Below are positions 24,799 to 33,261 of a stretch of 50,537 bases of DNA, piece by piece. The notes beneath the pieces are model-generated. The model made no database searches. It saw nothing but the letters and a program-made list of their open reading frames with translations, and was not told the origin of the DNA. The stretch is taken from the NCBI GenBank assembly GCA_017557605.1, contig JAFYYJ010000059.1:1-50537 (forward strand), in the 5' to 3' direction. How positions within the stretch are numbered: position 1 is the stretch's first letter; each line of letters opens with the position of its first letter. Source of the DNA: Salinivirgaceae bacterium. GTDB lineage: Bacteria; Bacteroidota; Bacteroidia; Bacteroidales; SZUA-534. A program made the translations under genes and the position numbers.

Positions 24799-25084
24799 AT
24801 TCCACTTCGTTTAATATGATTTTACCAATATAAGGGCTCATTCCGTTACGGGTAACAACATCGAGTTTGTGCCGTTTGAAATTTTGTTCAAGAATTTGAC
24901 ACGCATCAATAAAATTCACATACGTTTCCTGCCCTTCTTTAAAATCGAGCAAAATATCGATGTCACTATGGGCGGTATTATCACCACGGACAGTTGACCC
25001 AAAAAGCCCCAATTGTGACACGCCAACATTGCTCAACTGCTCTTTTAGGCTATTCAGCCTATGCAATACAGAACTTTTCTTCAT
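24791..25084 (-). CDS. mntA: MntA-like minimal nucleotidyltransferase antitoxin
   Basis: A 97-aa nucleotidyltransferase with the exact GS-x10-D-x-D signature: LGLFGSTVRGD, then HSDIDILLDF (Gly29-Ser30, Asp41, Asp43), and a third acidic residue in HKLDVVTRNG. In the MntA-HepT pair it transfers AMP from ATP to the HepT active-site tyrosine. It is the first gene of the pair and overlaps hepT by 8 nt. No good promoter is seen upstream; the 267-nt space to the wecA-like gene holds a period-7 tract and the palindrome ATGAATG-AACAT-CATTCAT near 25127-25147. Confidence 0.9.
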   Translation of the reverse strand: MKKSSVLHRLNSLKEQLSNVGVSQLGLFGSTVRGDNTAHSDIDILLDFKEGQETYVNFIDACQILEQNFKRHKLDVVTRNGMSPYIGKIILNEVEYV

Positions 25085-25281
25085 AGCTAATGTAACTCAA
25101 AATATTATTACAGAAAACCTCTCCACAAATGAATGAACATCATTCATGTCGCTTTCTCCCACAGCTTCGCCACTGTCGGGCGCGGGTTTCGCACGACAAT
25201 GACTTATCAAACAAATGTAGAAAAAAAGCAGAATGGATTTAAAAGATTTATTGTTTTGCCGATGGGCACGGCAGCCATGTA

Positions 25282-25343
25282 CTTTACTCTTTACTCTTTA
25301 CTCTTTACTCTCTTACTTTACTCTCCCCACCTTACACTTTACT
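25282..25343. repeat. period-7 tract, CTTTACT consensus
   Basis: Four identical CTTTACT units at 282-309 (25282-25309), then CTCTTAC, TTTACTC, and CCTTACA, CTTTACT at 25330-25343. It ends 8 nt before the stop codon of the wecA-like gene. The same family is found beside the deacetylase stop at 366-407. Confidence 0.88.
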
Positions 25344-25351
25344 CTCTTGCA

Positions 25352-26521
25352 TCATCGTTCCATCTTACGGTCCATAAGGCGGCGCATCAGGTCCCAGAAT
25401 CCTTTGCGCTCAACGTGCGATGCCTCGCCAACACGCAGCAGCCATTGGTAGATGGCCGAATTGCGGCGCTGTTGGACTCTGACAAACTGATAGAACCCGA
25501 AGGTGACGAGCATAGCCAGCAGCAGAACAATGTAGAGTTGAAGATTGATTGACGCGCCCAACTTGTACGACAGGAACCAGACAACCACCACCGCAAAGTC
25601 GGTGAGAATAAGGCAGACGGTAGTGCCAACATGCGAGAATCCCATCTCAATGAACAGATGGTGCAGGTGCAGTTTGTCGGGGCGGAAAGGCGGCAAGCCG
25701 TTGATTATACGGGCAAGCATCACCCTTAACGTGTCGAACACAGGCACAGCCAGAACAGCCAGTGTGAACGGAATCAGACCCACACCTTTCAGCATCAGAG
25801 CGGTGCTAGCAGGGTTGGTTGTCAGAATCGTCATCACAAACAGTGCCATGATGGTACCCATAAGCAGTGTGCCGCCATCGCCAATGAACATTTTCGACTT
25901 GCGGCCGAACACATTATGCAGGAAGAATGGTATGAGAGCGCCAGCGGCACCCACGGCGATTATCATCATTGTCTGATTTCCAAGAGCATAGAACATGATG
26001 GCAAACACCGAGCAGGCCATTGCGCCAAAGCCCGACGAGTAGCCGTCGACACCGTCGATAAGGTTGATGGCGTTCATGATGCCCACCGATGCGAACACCG
26101 TGAGCGGAACGCAAAAATAATCGGGAACGCTGCGAACGCCCCAGAGTCGGTAAAAATCACCTAACTTGATGTCGCCCAAATAGATGACATACAGCACAAC
26201 ACCTATCTCGAAGATGAATCTCACTGCGGGTGACAAGCCTTTGGCATCGTCGATGGTGCCGATAATCAGCATCACCGTCATGGCAATGACTGTGATTGTG
26301 AGCATTTTGGTGTCCAAGAAGAAAACACCAAGGATTGTAACAATCAGAATGCCAACAAAAACGGTTATGCCGCCAAGCACAGGCACAGGCACGCGCTGCA
26401 GTTTACGGGCGTCGGGATTGTCAACAATGCCGTATTTGATGGCGAAGTTCAACACCCAATCGTAGATGAACCACGTCGACACAAATGCTGTTACAAATGA
26501 TATGGCTACCTTCCAAAACAT
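25352..26521 (-). CDS. wecA: WecA/TagO-like undecaprenyl-phosphate N-acetylhexosamine-1-phosphate transferase
   Basis: A 389-aa membrane protein of the MraY/WecA family with about eleven membrane segments. Key motifs: VDNPDARKLQRVPVPVLGG (start of the cytoplasmic loop 1), IGTIDDAKGLSP (the DDxxx aspartates), INLIDGVDGYSSG (the N-x3-D of loop 3), GRKSKMFIGDGGTLLMG and PPFRPDKLHLHHLFIEMGFSH (the HIHH-like motif of loop 5, here HLHHL, which binds the UDP-sugar). It initiates repeat-unit synthesis on undecaprenyl phosphate. The donor (UDP-GlcNAc or another) is not certain. The stop lies beside a period-7 tract. The gene is separated from the glycosyltransferase part of the locus by the toxin-antitoxin island. 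Confidence 0.9.
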   Translation of the reverse strand: MFWKVAISFVTAFVSTWFIYDWVLNFAIKYGIVDNPDARKLQRVPVPVLGGITVFVGILIVTILGVFFLDTKMLTITVIAMTVMLIIGTIDDAKGLSPAVRFIFEIGVVLYVIYLGDIKLGDFYRLWGVRSVPDYFCVPLTVFASVGIMNAINLIDGVDGYSSGFGAMACSVFAIMFYALGNQTMMIIAVGAAGALIPFFLHNVFGRKSKMFIGDGGTLLMGTIMALFVMTILTTNPASTALMLKGVGLIPFTLAVLAVPVFDTLRVMLARIINGLPPFRPDKLHLHHLFIEMGFSHVGTTVCLILTDFAVVVVWFLSYKLGASINLQLYIVLLLAMLVTFGFYQFVRVQQRRNSAIYQWLLRVGEASHVERKGFWDLMRRLMDRKMER

Positions 26522-26546
26522 TGCGCTACATCAGTTTTTTCCACCA

Positions 26547-26554
26547 CAAAAATA
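26547..26554 (-). promoter_or_regulatory. -7 element upstream of the wecA-like gene
   Basis: Minus-strand TATTTTTG matches TAnnTTTG, 26 nt before the ATG at 26521. No canonical -33 is visible. It suggests wecA can be transcribed independently of tviB. Confidence 0.45.
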
Positions 26555-26596
26555 CACTTTTTTGTTTTCGGTTGTCATCATTCTACAAAAATCGTA

Positions 26597-27874
26597 CTAA
26601 AGTCGACCGTCAACTTTATCTTTTGGCAGCACACCCTTCACATCGAAAATTATGTGGTTCTTTTTCAGGAACGATTCAATGTCGAGCGCTTTAAACTCGT
26701 CGTGGGCCACGGCCAGAACGGCGGCGTCAAATTGTTGACTATCAATTTTACTAGCAATATCTATGCCATACTCGCGTTTTGCAGCGGCGGCATTTGCCCA
26801 AGGGTCGTAAATTGTGATGTTCAGATTGTACTCGCGCAGCGACCGCACAATGTCGAAAACCTTGGTGTTGCGCACATCGGGGCAGTTTTCCTTGAAGGTG
26901 AAGCCCAGAATCAGGATGTTCGAGCCCAGAACCTGAATGCCCTTCTTCAGCATCAGTTTAATCACCTGATTTGCAACATAATCGCCCATTCCGTCGTTCA
27001 TGCGGCGGCCCGCCAGAATAATTTCGGGGTTGTAGCCGTAGCGTTGAGCGCACTGCGCCAGATAGTACGGGTCCACACCAATGCAGTGTCCGCCAACCAG
27101 TCCGGGTTTGAACGGCAGGAAGTTCCATTTGGTGGATGCGGCCTCAAGCACGTCGTTGGTATCGATTCCCATCAGGGTGAAAATCTTCGACAGCTCATTG
27201 ACGAAGGCGATGTTGATGTCGCGTTGCGAGTTCTCGATCACCTTTGCAGCCTCTGCCACTTTGATGGTCGGGGCAAGATGTGTTCCCGCGCTGATGACCG
27301 ACGAATAAACCTCGTTGATTTTCCGTCCGGCCTCAGGGGTCGAGCCCGATGTCACCTTCTTGATTTTCTCAACAGTGTGCAGTTTGTCGCCCGGGTTGAT
27401 GCGCTCCGGTGAGTATCCGGCAAAGAAATCGATGTTGAGTTTCAATCCCGAGACTTTTTCAATTACAGGGATGCACTCTTCTTCAGTCACTCCGGGATAA
27501 ACAGTTGATTCGTAAACAACTATATCGCCTTTCGAAATAACTTTTCCGATGGTCTCGCTAGCACCATAGAGCGGTGTCAGGTCGGGGTTGTTGTCCTTGT
27601 CAACGGGTGTCGGCACTGCCACAACGTAGAAGTTGCAGTCGCGAATCTGCTCAATGTCAGCCGTGCAGCGGAATCCGCCTTTGATGGCCGATTGCAGCAA
27701 CTCGTCGCTCACCTCGAGCGTGGCGTCGTGCCCCTGCATCAGAGCATCAACGCGGGCTTTGTTCATATCAAACCCAACAGTTTCGTATTTAGTAGAAAAC
27801 AGCCTTGCGAGCGGAAGCCCAACATAGCCCAGACCGATTACACAGATTTTCATTCCTTTAATTTTTTTTGACAT
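26597..27874 (-). CDS. tviB: UDP-N-acetyl-hexosamine 6-dehydrogenase, TviB/WbpO type
   Basis: A 425-aa nucleotide-sugar dehydrogenase that oxidises C6 of a UDP-HexNAc to the uronic acid with two NAD. Seen: [19 protein letters not shown] (NAD-binding), [76 protein letters not shown], and [19 protein letters not shown] with the catalytic Cys of GGHCIG. The C-terminal domain has [16 protein letters not shown]. The longer start (27874) is used here; its ATG lies inside a period-7 repeat and an in-frame ATG at 27853 begins MKICVIG, so the true start may be 27853. Paired with the epimerase it would make UDP-GalNAcA or a related sugar. Confidence 0.92.
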   Translation of the reverse strand: MSKKIKGMKICVIGLGYVGLPLARLFSTKYETVGFDMNKARVDALMQGHDATLEVSDELLQSAIKGGFRCTADIEQIRDCNFYVVAVPTPVDKDNNPDLTPLYGASETIGKVISKGDIVVYESTVYPGVTEEECIPVIEKVSGLKLNIDFFAGYSPERINPGDKLHTVEKIKKVTSGSTPEAGRKINEVYSSVISAGTHLAPTIKVAEAAKVIENSQRDINIAFVNELSKIFTLMGIDTNDVLEAASTKWNFLPFKPGLVGGHCIGVDPYYLAQCAQRYGYNPEIILAGRRMNDGMGDYVANQVIKLMLKKGIQVLGSNILILGFTFKENCPDVRNTKVFDIVRSLREYNLNITIYDPWANAAAAKREYGIDIASKIDSQQFDAAVLAVAHDEFKALDIESFLKKNHIIFDVKGVLPKDKVDGRL

Positions 27875-27904
27875 CAGACTACAGACATCAGACTACAGAC
27901 TTTA
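27870..27904. repeat. period-7 tract, GACTACA consensus
   Basis: Heptamers GACATCA, GACTACA, GACATCA, GACTACA, GACTTTA. It overlaps the upstream start codon of tviB and lies downstream of the four-helix-bundle gene. The same family is at 182-216 and, inverted, 28320-28354. Confidence 0.85.
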
Positions 27905-27938
27905 AGTTATAGGCATCCGACCATAGTTTTGAATTATA

Positions 27939-28307
27939 TTATTTCTTTTTATTTGTCTCTAAATATTTGATTAAATTATATATACCACTAATAATGGTTG
28001 TAATGTCCGACTGCAATTTTATGCGGGTCTCCTCGCTGCAATAGTTCAAATCAGAACACAAATACAACATACTTTTTACTTCGGAACAACTACCTTTTGA
28101 GATGTTTAAGTATCGAATGAAAGTTGCATCAGAACCCGACTCAAATCCTTCGGCAATATTATTCATTATCGATACTGCGGCACGTTGTATTTGGTCGCGG
28201 AACCCATAGTCACGGCTATCTTGAAGCACCTTATATATTTCGACCACCAAAGCACGACTTTGCTGCCAAATCTTTAAGTTCTCCAATTGTCTTACAGCAC
28301 TTTCCAT
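27939..28307 (-). CDS. four-helix-bundle protein (S23-type)
   Basis: A 122-aa helical protein with the S23/TIGR02436 signature: LENLKIWQQSRALVVEIYKVLQD, YGFRDQIQRAAVSIMNNIAEGFE (the conserved A-x-S-I-x-x-N-I-A-E-G), FIRYLNISKGSCSEVKSMLYL and ISGIYNLIKYLE. The family was found in 23S rRNA intervening sequences but is also common as a stand-alone gene in Bacteroidota, where its function is unknown. It is bracketed on both sides by period-7 tracts of the same GACTAC family (27870-27904 and 28320-28354), as if inserted or carried with them. It lies 7 nt from the epimerase gene. Confidence 0.85.
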   Translation of the reverse strand: MESAVRQLENLKIWQQSRALVVEIYKVLQDSRDYGFRDQIQRAAVSIMNNIAEGFESGSDATFIRYLNISKGSCSEVKSMLYLCSDLNYCSEETRIKLQSDITTIISGIYNLIKYLETNKKK

Positions 28308-28314
28308 TTTCTTC

Positions 28315-29310
28315 TCATTTGTCTGTTGTCCGTAGTCCGTTGTCTAAAGTCCAGTACCATTTGCACGCCTCCTTCAGCCCCTCCTTAAAGAAAAATTTCG
28401 GTGCATAACCCAACAGATTCTTCGCTTTTTCGATTGATGCAAGCGAGTGCGGAATGTCGCCAGCGCGGTTCGGGCCATAGACGGGTTCGATTTTTGCAAT
28501 CTCCGCATCGTATTCCGACAGATTTTCTTTCAGATAATCAAACAGTTGATTCAATGTTGTGCGCTCGCCGCAAGCAGTGTTGTAAATCTGATTGATGGCT
28601 TGCGGATTGTTAGTCTGCATTGCCAAAAGGTTCATTTCCACCACATTGTCAATGTAAGTGAAATCGCGGCTGTAATCGCCTGTGCCGTTGATGGTCGGCT
28701 GCTCATGAGCGATTAATTTCTTCACAAACAACGGAATAACTGCGGCGTATGCTCCATTCGGGTCTTGTCGGCGGCCAAAAACGTTGAAATAACGTAGTCC
28801 GATATATTCAATGCCATATGTCCGTGCAAAAACATCAGCATACAACTCATTGACATACTTTGTGATAGCGTATGGTGACAATGGTTTGCCAATCACATCC
28901 TCAACCTTTGGCAGAGTAGTCGAATCGCCGTAGGTGGATGAACTAGCGGCAAAAATGAAGCGTTTCACTTTGGCATCGCGGGCTGCGATAAGCATATTCA
29001 GAAATCCGCTGATATTCACAGCGTTGGTTGTGGCGGGATCTTTAATCGAGCGTGGCACCGAACCTAAAGCGGCCTCGTGCAGCACATATTCGACACCCTC
29101 AACAGCAGCGGCACAATCGGCAGCATTGCGGATATCGCCCACGATAAGACTGAAACGGTCAGGGTATTTTTCGAGCAGCGGGTTAATGTTCTCGATATGG
29201 CCGGTTGAGAAGTTGTCGAGACAGACAACCTCATCGCCACGCTCAAGAAGCGCCTCGCACAAATTCGAGCCTATGAATCCCGCTCCGCCGGTTACTAATA
29301 TTTTGCTCAT
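28315..29310 (-). CDS. NAD-dependent UDP-HexNAc(A) C4-epimerase, TviC/WbpP type
   Basis: A 331-aa short-chain dehydrogenase/reductase. Seen: ILVTGGAGFIGSNLCEALLERGDEVVCLDNFSTG (NAD-binding), HEAALGSVPRSIKDP, FAASSSTYGDSTTLPK, YAITKYVNELYADVF (the Y-x3-K catalytic pair), LRYFNVFGRRQDPNGAYAAVIP and GDYSRDFTYIDNVVEMN. This pattern fits WbpP/TviC-like 4-epimerases of UDP-GlcNAc or UDP-GlcNAcA. The ATG at 29310 is preferred to a TTG two codons earlier. The last ten residues (LDNGLRTTDK) are encoded by a period-7 tract, so the original stop was probably displaced. Confidence 0.9.
   Translation of the reverse strand: MSKILVTGGAGFIGSNLCEALLERGDEVVCLDNFSTGHIENINPLLEKYPDRFSLIVGDIRNAADCAAAVEGVEYVLHEAALGSVPRSIKDPATTNAVNISGFLNMLIAARDAKVKRFIFAASSSTYGDSTTLPKVEDVIGKPLSPYAITKYVNELYADVFARTYGIEYIGLRYFNVFGRRQDPNGAYAAVIPLFVKKLIAHEQPTINGTGDYSRDFTYIDNVVEMNLLAMQTNNPQAINQIYNTACGERTTLNQLFDYLKENLSEYDAEIAKIEPVYGPNRAGDIPHSLASIEKAKNLLGYAPKFFFKEGLKEACKWYWTLDNGLRTTDK
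28320..28354. repeat. period-7 tract inside the 3' end of the epimerase gene
   Basis: On the plus strand: TGTCTGT, TGTCCGT, AGTCCGT, TGTCTAA, AGTCCAG; on the minus strand this is the GACTACG/GACAACA family of 182-216. It supplies the last codons of the epimerase and ends 3 nt from its TGA. Confidence 0.85.
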
Positions 29311-29354
29311 CTGCAATCAAAATCGGCTGCGCCACAATGCGCTTAACCAAGCGG

Positions 29355-29362
29355 CAAATATA
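29355..29362 (-). promoter_or_regulatory. -7 element for the epimerase-tviB operon
   Basis: Minus-strand TATATTTG, a good TAnnTTTG match, 44 nt upstream of the epimerase ATG. The -33 element is not clear. Confidence 0.5.
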
Positions 29363-29444
29363 GGTATTTAGGCTCATTGTGGCATCGAAAATTGACCACC
29401 GCGCATTAGGTGTTGACAATCAAACAGCTTCCTGCCCAAAGGTA

Positions 29445-31805
29445 TTACTCCACCGTTGATTCAGATAGATAGTTGTCTCTCAACGATTTCACAACCTTTC
29501 TTCCTTTCAGCGTTATATTCTGCTGCAGACGAATGTCGGTTGACGATGCGCCGATCTTCACGCTGAACTTGCCCGGGGCGATGTTCCATTGGCGGCTGCC
29601 GTTGTTGCTGTAGTAGCCGAACTGCTCGGTGTAGAGCTTCACTCGCACGGTTTTTGTTTCGCCCGGGTTGAGCGATACACGGGCGAATCCCTGCAACTGA
29701 ATTGGACGAATATTCTGATTGTCATCCGTTGGCGAAAGGTAAATCTGCGCAATCTCGTCGGCGGTCATTGAGCCGGTGTTCTTCACTTCAAACGAAATGT
29801 CGATGCTGCTGTCATGGGTCGATGCCTCGTTTGCGATTTGCATATTCCCATATTCGAAAGTGCTGTAGCTCAAGCCATAACCGAATGGCCACTGAACGCG
29901 GCTGTCGGGTGTGGTGGAGCGGTTGTAGCAAATCGGCTCGTAAACCTCAGCATTGGGGTAACTGATTGATAATTTTGCCGATGGCGATACACGGCCGTAG
30001 AGAATGTCGGCCACGGCGTTGCCACCTTCTTCGCCCGGATACCAAGCCTGAATAACGGCTGCGCACTTCTCGGCCAATCCCGAAACCACTTGGGCACGGC
30101 CGCCAAAGATGACAAGAACAACAGGCTTACCAGTTGCAATCAACTCATTCACAAACTCTTCCTGACGGCCGGGCAGACGCAAACCTTGGCGGTCGCGGTT
30201 CTCGCCGCAGAGCATCACATTCTCGCCCACAGCGGCCACAATCACATCGCTCTTTGCGGCCATACGCAAGGCTTCTGCTTTGTCGGCCTTCTCACCTGAG
30301 TCCACCTTGCGGTGCAGAATCTTATAATCCCAAGCGCGCTCATCGCCACCGTTCGACAGTTTGGTTTCAATGGTGTCGGTCCAGTCACAACCGCGTGAGT
30401 AGCTGATGCTGACGCCTTCGGGCTTACGCGATGTCATTCCCTCAAGCAACGGCACCACGTGTGGATGGTCCAAATCGGTCATTATCCTCTTCCAAAAATA
30501 GGTCATTGCCGGGAACGAATAGTCGCCGCACATTGCCCACATTGAGTTGGCGTTGGGGCCTGTCAGCAGGATTTTCAAGTCTGATTCTTGATTATTGATT
30601 TTTGATTCCGCTTTTGTGCCAAGCGGAAGAATGCCGTTATTCTCAAGCAGTACAATCGATTGTGTTGCAATCTGATACGACAATTGTCGCTCTTCAGGTG
30701 TATCCAGTTCGATGTTGTCGGTAGTGTAGAGATACGGATTTTTGTCGAGCAGACCAGCGCGTTGTTTGTGGCGCAAAACGTCCTTCACAGCGCGTTCAAA
30801 GGCTTCGGGCTGAACCAATCCGCTGTCGATGGCCTGCTGCAGATACTGATAGTTAGCGCCGTGCGGAAAATCGACATCGCAACCGCCGTTGATGGCCGCA
30901 GCCGCCTTATGCATGGCATCGGGTTGCTCGGGGATTTGGTCGATGGCGGTGTAGTCGCTCACAACCATTCCGTCGAATCTAATGTAATCGCGCAGAATAT
31001 CGATAAGTATCTCGCTGTTTTCCACACAGTTGATTCCGTGAACAGCGTGGTAGCCAGGCATCACCACACGGCTTCCGGCAAGACGAATCATCGCTTCGTG
31101 CGGCAACAAGATTTCTTCCATAAGCTCCTTCTCATCGGCATCACCGCCACCGCCGTAGCCAAGATAGTGCTTCGAGCAAGTGCCAACACCTTTCTTCAGG
31201 TCGCCCTGCTGCAGTCCGCGAACAAAGGCAACGCCCATTGCCGCCGACAGGTAGCCGTCCTCGCCATACGACTCCTCGAGCCGGTTGAACGAAGGCGTGC
31301 GGCACACATCCACCATCGGCGAAAGCGACAGCACACCGCCCATTTTGCGCATTGCAATGCCAGTCTGCAGCGTTTTGAGTTCGGCCAATTCAGTGTTGAA
31401 CGAGCAAGCCTGCCCAATCTGCTGCGGGTAGATGGTCGCGCCGCGTGTGTTGACACCCGTCAGCACCTCCTCGTGGTAAAGTGCCGGAATGCCGTTGGGC
31501 GTGCTCGTCATCAGCCATTGCTGGACGGCTGCCACACGGTCACGTAACACGTTGGGGTCCCTTGGTTTCTGGCTGGCATACTGCGAGAAATGGCCGATTC
31601 CGTAGGGTATCATTTGGCGGCAGCGTGCCGTGTCGAGTTGGCCCTGCTCATTAAAAAGTGTGTCCATATACATACTTCGCAGTTGCGCAATGCGCTCTTG
31701 CTGCGACATTCGGTTGTAGAGTGCGTCAATCTGCTGTTCATCGATGTTGGTGGTTGTGCAACTTGCCAAAACAGCGGCTATGCACAAGAGTTTGATTGCT
31801 TTCAT
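29445..31805 (-). CDS. glycoside hydrolase family 3 beta-glucosidase-like lipoprotein
   Basis: A 786-aa exported enzyme. The N-terminus MKAIKLLCIAAVLASCTTTN is a signal peptide with a lipobox (LASC), so it is a lipoprotein. Domain order is that of BglX: an N-terminal TIM barrel with EVLTGVNTRGATIYPQQIG, SPMVDVCR and FDGMVVSDYTAID, where Asp284 is the nucleophile; the alpha/beta sandwich around 400-600 (ILLTGPNANSMWAMCGDYSFP, VIVAAVGENVMLCGENRDR with a candidate acid/base Glu); and a C-terminal fibronectin-III-like domain (PFGYGLSYSTFEYGN to the end). Likely substrate: beta-gluco- or xylo-oligosaccharides. It stands alone, 135 nt from the epimerase start region. Confidence 0.92.
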   Translation of the reverse strand: MKAIKLLCIAAVLASCTTTNIDEQQIDALYNRMSQQERIAQLRSMYMDTLFNEQGQLDTARCRQMIPYGIGHFSQYASQKPRDPNVLRDRVAAVQQWLMTSTPNGIPALYHEEVLTGVNTRGATIYPQQIGQACSFNTELAELKTLQTGIAMRKMGGVLSLSPMVDVCRTPSFNRLEESYGEDGYLSAAMGVAFVRGLQQGDLKKGVGTCSKHYLGYGGGGDADEKELMEEILLPHEAMIRLAGSRVVMPGYHAVHGINCVENSEILIDILRDYIRFDGMVVSDYTAIDQIPEQPDAMHKAAAAINGGCDVDFPHGANYQYLQQAIDSGLVQPEAFERAVKDVLRHKQRAGLLDKNPYLYTTDNIELDTPEERQLSYQIATQSIVLLENNGILPLGTKAESKINNQESDLKILLTGPNANSMWAMCGDYSFPAMTYFWKRIMTDLDHPHVVPLLEGMTSRKPEGVSISYSRGCDWTDTIETKLSNGGDERAWDYKILHRKVDSGEKADKAEALRMAAKSDVIVAAVGENVMLCGENRDRQGLRLPGRQEEFVNELIATGKPVVLVIFGGRAQVVSGLAEKCAAVIQAWYPGEEGGNAVADILYGRVSPSAKLSISYPNAEVYEPICYNRSTTPDSRVQWPFGYGLSYSTFEYGNMQIANEASTHDSSIDISFEVKNTGSMTADEIAQIYLSPTDDNQNIRPIQLQGFARVSLNPGETKTVRVKLYTEQFGYYSNNGSRQWNIAPGKFSVKIGASSTDIRLQQNITLKGRKVVKSLRDNYLSESTVE

Positions 31806-32116
31806 TCGATTTTAATCTACCTGTAAATTATTTATTATCAGATGTAACATGATTCGAATTGCACTATCAATGCTTTTTTCCGAATCAAATGCCAAAATCA
31901 GTTTTCGGGCTAAAAGTAGCTATAATCAAGACGAGTCGCCAATTTTAAGGAAAGAATTTTTAATCAGAGCTATCTTTGTGTGTTATAAGCAAATAAAAGA
32001 AAACTATCAATTCCAGTTAGTTCATTTTCAAACAACATTGGCGGCTTTGGCCAAAATGTGTGTTGCGAAATCTAAAAGCATTGTGTAATATTGCAGTCCC
32101 AAAAACAAGGGGTTCA
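31806..32116. other. intergenic gap, 311 nt, before the tRNA gene
   Basis: No supportable protein. The 79-codon plus-strand frame at 31849-32088 has no homology that I recognise and unusual composition. The right end holds the tRNA promoter given separately. No clear promoter for the minus-strand GH3 gene is seen. Confidence 0.35.
32062..32093 (+). promoter_or_regulatory. promoter of the tRNA gene
   Basis: GTTG at 32062-32065 and TAATATTG at 32086-32093 are 20 nt apart, a close match to the TTTG-N19-21-TAnnTTTG promoter with one deviation in each element. Transcription would start about 18-20 nt before the mature tRNA 5' end. Confidence 0.5.
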
Positions 32117-32191
32117 GGACCCATAGCTCAGTTGGTTAGCAGCACCTGACTCATAATCAGGGGGTCGTTGGTTCAAGCCCAACTGGGTCCA
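32117..32191 (+). tRNA. tRNA with CAT anticodon (Met elongator or Ile2)
   Basis: A complete cloverleaf: acceptor GGACCCA/TGGGTCC, anticodon arm CCTGA-CTCATAA-TCAGG with anticodon CAT, T arm GTTGG-TTCAAGC-CCAAC, discriminator A and no encoded CCA. The D arm has one extra base: GCTC is followed by a loop and then GCAGC where GAGC is usual, so either a 3-bp stem or a bulged C results. In E. coli tRNA-Ile2 the TilS (lysidine) determinants include C4-G69 and C5-G68, and this tRNA has both, while E. coli tRNA-Met does not; but the anticodon stem is not that of tRNA-Ile2. It is not an initiator (no C1-A72 mismatch). Identity between Met and Ile2 stays open. Confidence 0.92.
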
Positions 32192-32197
32192 CAAAAG

Positions 32198-32224
32198 GCA
32201 CTCATCAGCGTGAGTGCTTTTTTT
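32198..32224 (+). terminator. intrinsic terminator after the tRNA
   Basis: GCACTCA (32198-32204), six-base loop, TGAGTGC (32211-32217), then seven T. It separates the tRNA transcript from dusB, which starts only 20 nt later. Confidence 0.85.
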
Positions 32225-32243
32225 GTTTAAATTGCGTACCAGT

Positions 32244-33224
32244 ATGCGAATCAGAGACATCGATTTAGGTGAGAAGCCTGTGGCCTTTGCGCCAATGGAA
32301 GACATCAGCGACCCATCGTTCCGCCGCCTGTGCAAGGAGCAAGGTGCCGACCTGATGTACTCTGAATTTGTGTCGGCTGACGGACTGATACGCGATGCCG
32401 AGAAAAGTCTGCGCAAACTCGACATTGCCGACAGTGAGCGGCCTGTGGGCATACAGATTTACGGCAAGGACCCCGACGCAATGGTTGAAGCCGCCCAACG
32501 CGTTGAGCAGGCCCATCCCGACCTGATTGACATCAACTTTGGCTGCCCGGTGAAAAAAATCGCGGGCAAAGGTGCTGGTGCCGGTCTACTGCAGAACATC
32601 CCGCTGATGATTGAGATTACTCGCCGCGTGGTACAGGCTGTGAAACTGCCCGTAACGGTGAAGACGCGACTTGGCTGGGACGAGACCGACAAACCGATTG
32701 TGGAACTTGCCGAGCGGCTGCAGGATGTTGGTGCTGAAGCAATAACCATTCATGGACGCACTCGCAGCCAAATGTATAAGGGAGAAGCTGATTGGACACT
32801 CATCGGACAGACGAAAGCAAATCCGCGCCTGCATATCCCTGTTATCGGCAACGGCGACATCGACAGCCCGCAGAAAGCCGCCGAAATGTTCAACCGCTAT
32901 GGCGTTGACGGCATTATGATTGGACGCGCTGCCATTGGCAATCCTTGGATTTTCAGTCAGACAAAGCACTATCTGAAAACAGGCGAGTTGCTGCCAAAAC
33001 CCACTATACCACAAAAAGTTGAACTGGTAAAACGTCATCTTCAATACTCGCTCGAATGGAAAGGCGACTATGTGGGCGTTTTTGAGCTGCGTCAGCATCT
33101 GTCGAACTACTTCAAAGGCCTGCCCGACTTCAAAGACACGCGCATCAAGCTTGTCACCGAAAAAGATCCGGCTGCCATTATGCAGATTCTTGATGAGATT
33201 GCCGTACGTTGGGCTGATTTTTAG
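32244..33224 (+). CDS. dusB: tRNA-dihydrouridine synthase
   Basis: A 326-aa FMN-dependent enzyme that reduces uridines in tRNA D-loops with NADPH. Seen: VAFAPMEDISDPSFRRLCKEQGADLMYSEFVSADGL, IQIYGKDPDAM, IDINFGCPVKKIAGKGAGAGLL (the catalytic Cys of the N-x-G-C-P motif), TVKTRLGWDE, EAITIHGRTRSQMYKGEADW and VIGNGDIDSPQKAAEMF, GVDGIMIGRAAIGNPWIF. These fit the DusB subgroup. A longer start would fall inside the tRNA terminator hairpin, so the ATG at 32244 is chosen. It lies directly behind a tRNA whose D arm is a natural substrate type. The gap to ruvC is 37 nt. Confidence 0.93.
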   Translation: MRIRDIDLGEKPVAFAPMEDISDPSFRRLCKEQGADLMYSEFVSADGLIRDAEKSLRKLDIADSERPVGIQIYGKDPDAMVEAAQRVEQAHPDLIDINFGCPVKKIAGKGAGAGLLQNIPLMIEITRRVVQAVKLPVTVKTRLGWDETDKPIVELAERLQDVGAEAITIHGRTRSQMYKGEADWTLIGQTKANPRLHIPVIGNGDIDSPQKAAEMFNRYGVDGIMIGRAAIGNPWIFSQTKHYLKTGELLPKPTIPQKVELVKRHLQYSLEWKGDYVGVFELRQHLSNYFKGLPDFKDTRIKLVTEKDPAAIMQILDEIAVRWADF

Positions 33225-33261
33225 GCGATTTTGCTTATAATTGTGCAGTTTGAACATAACA

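Noticed and set aside
31849..32088. 79-codon plus-strand open frame before the tRNA
   Set aside because: No homology recognised, no ribosome site, amino-acid composition not protein-like, and it lies in a gap with the tRNA promoter.
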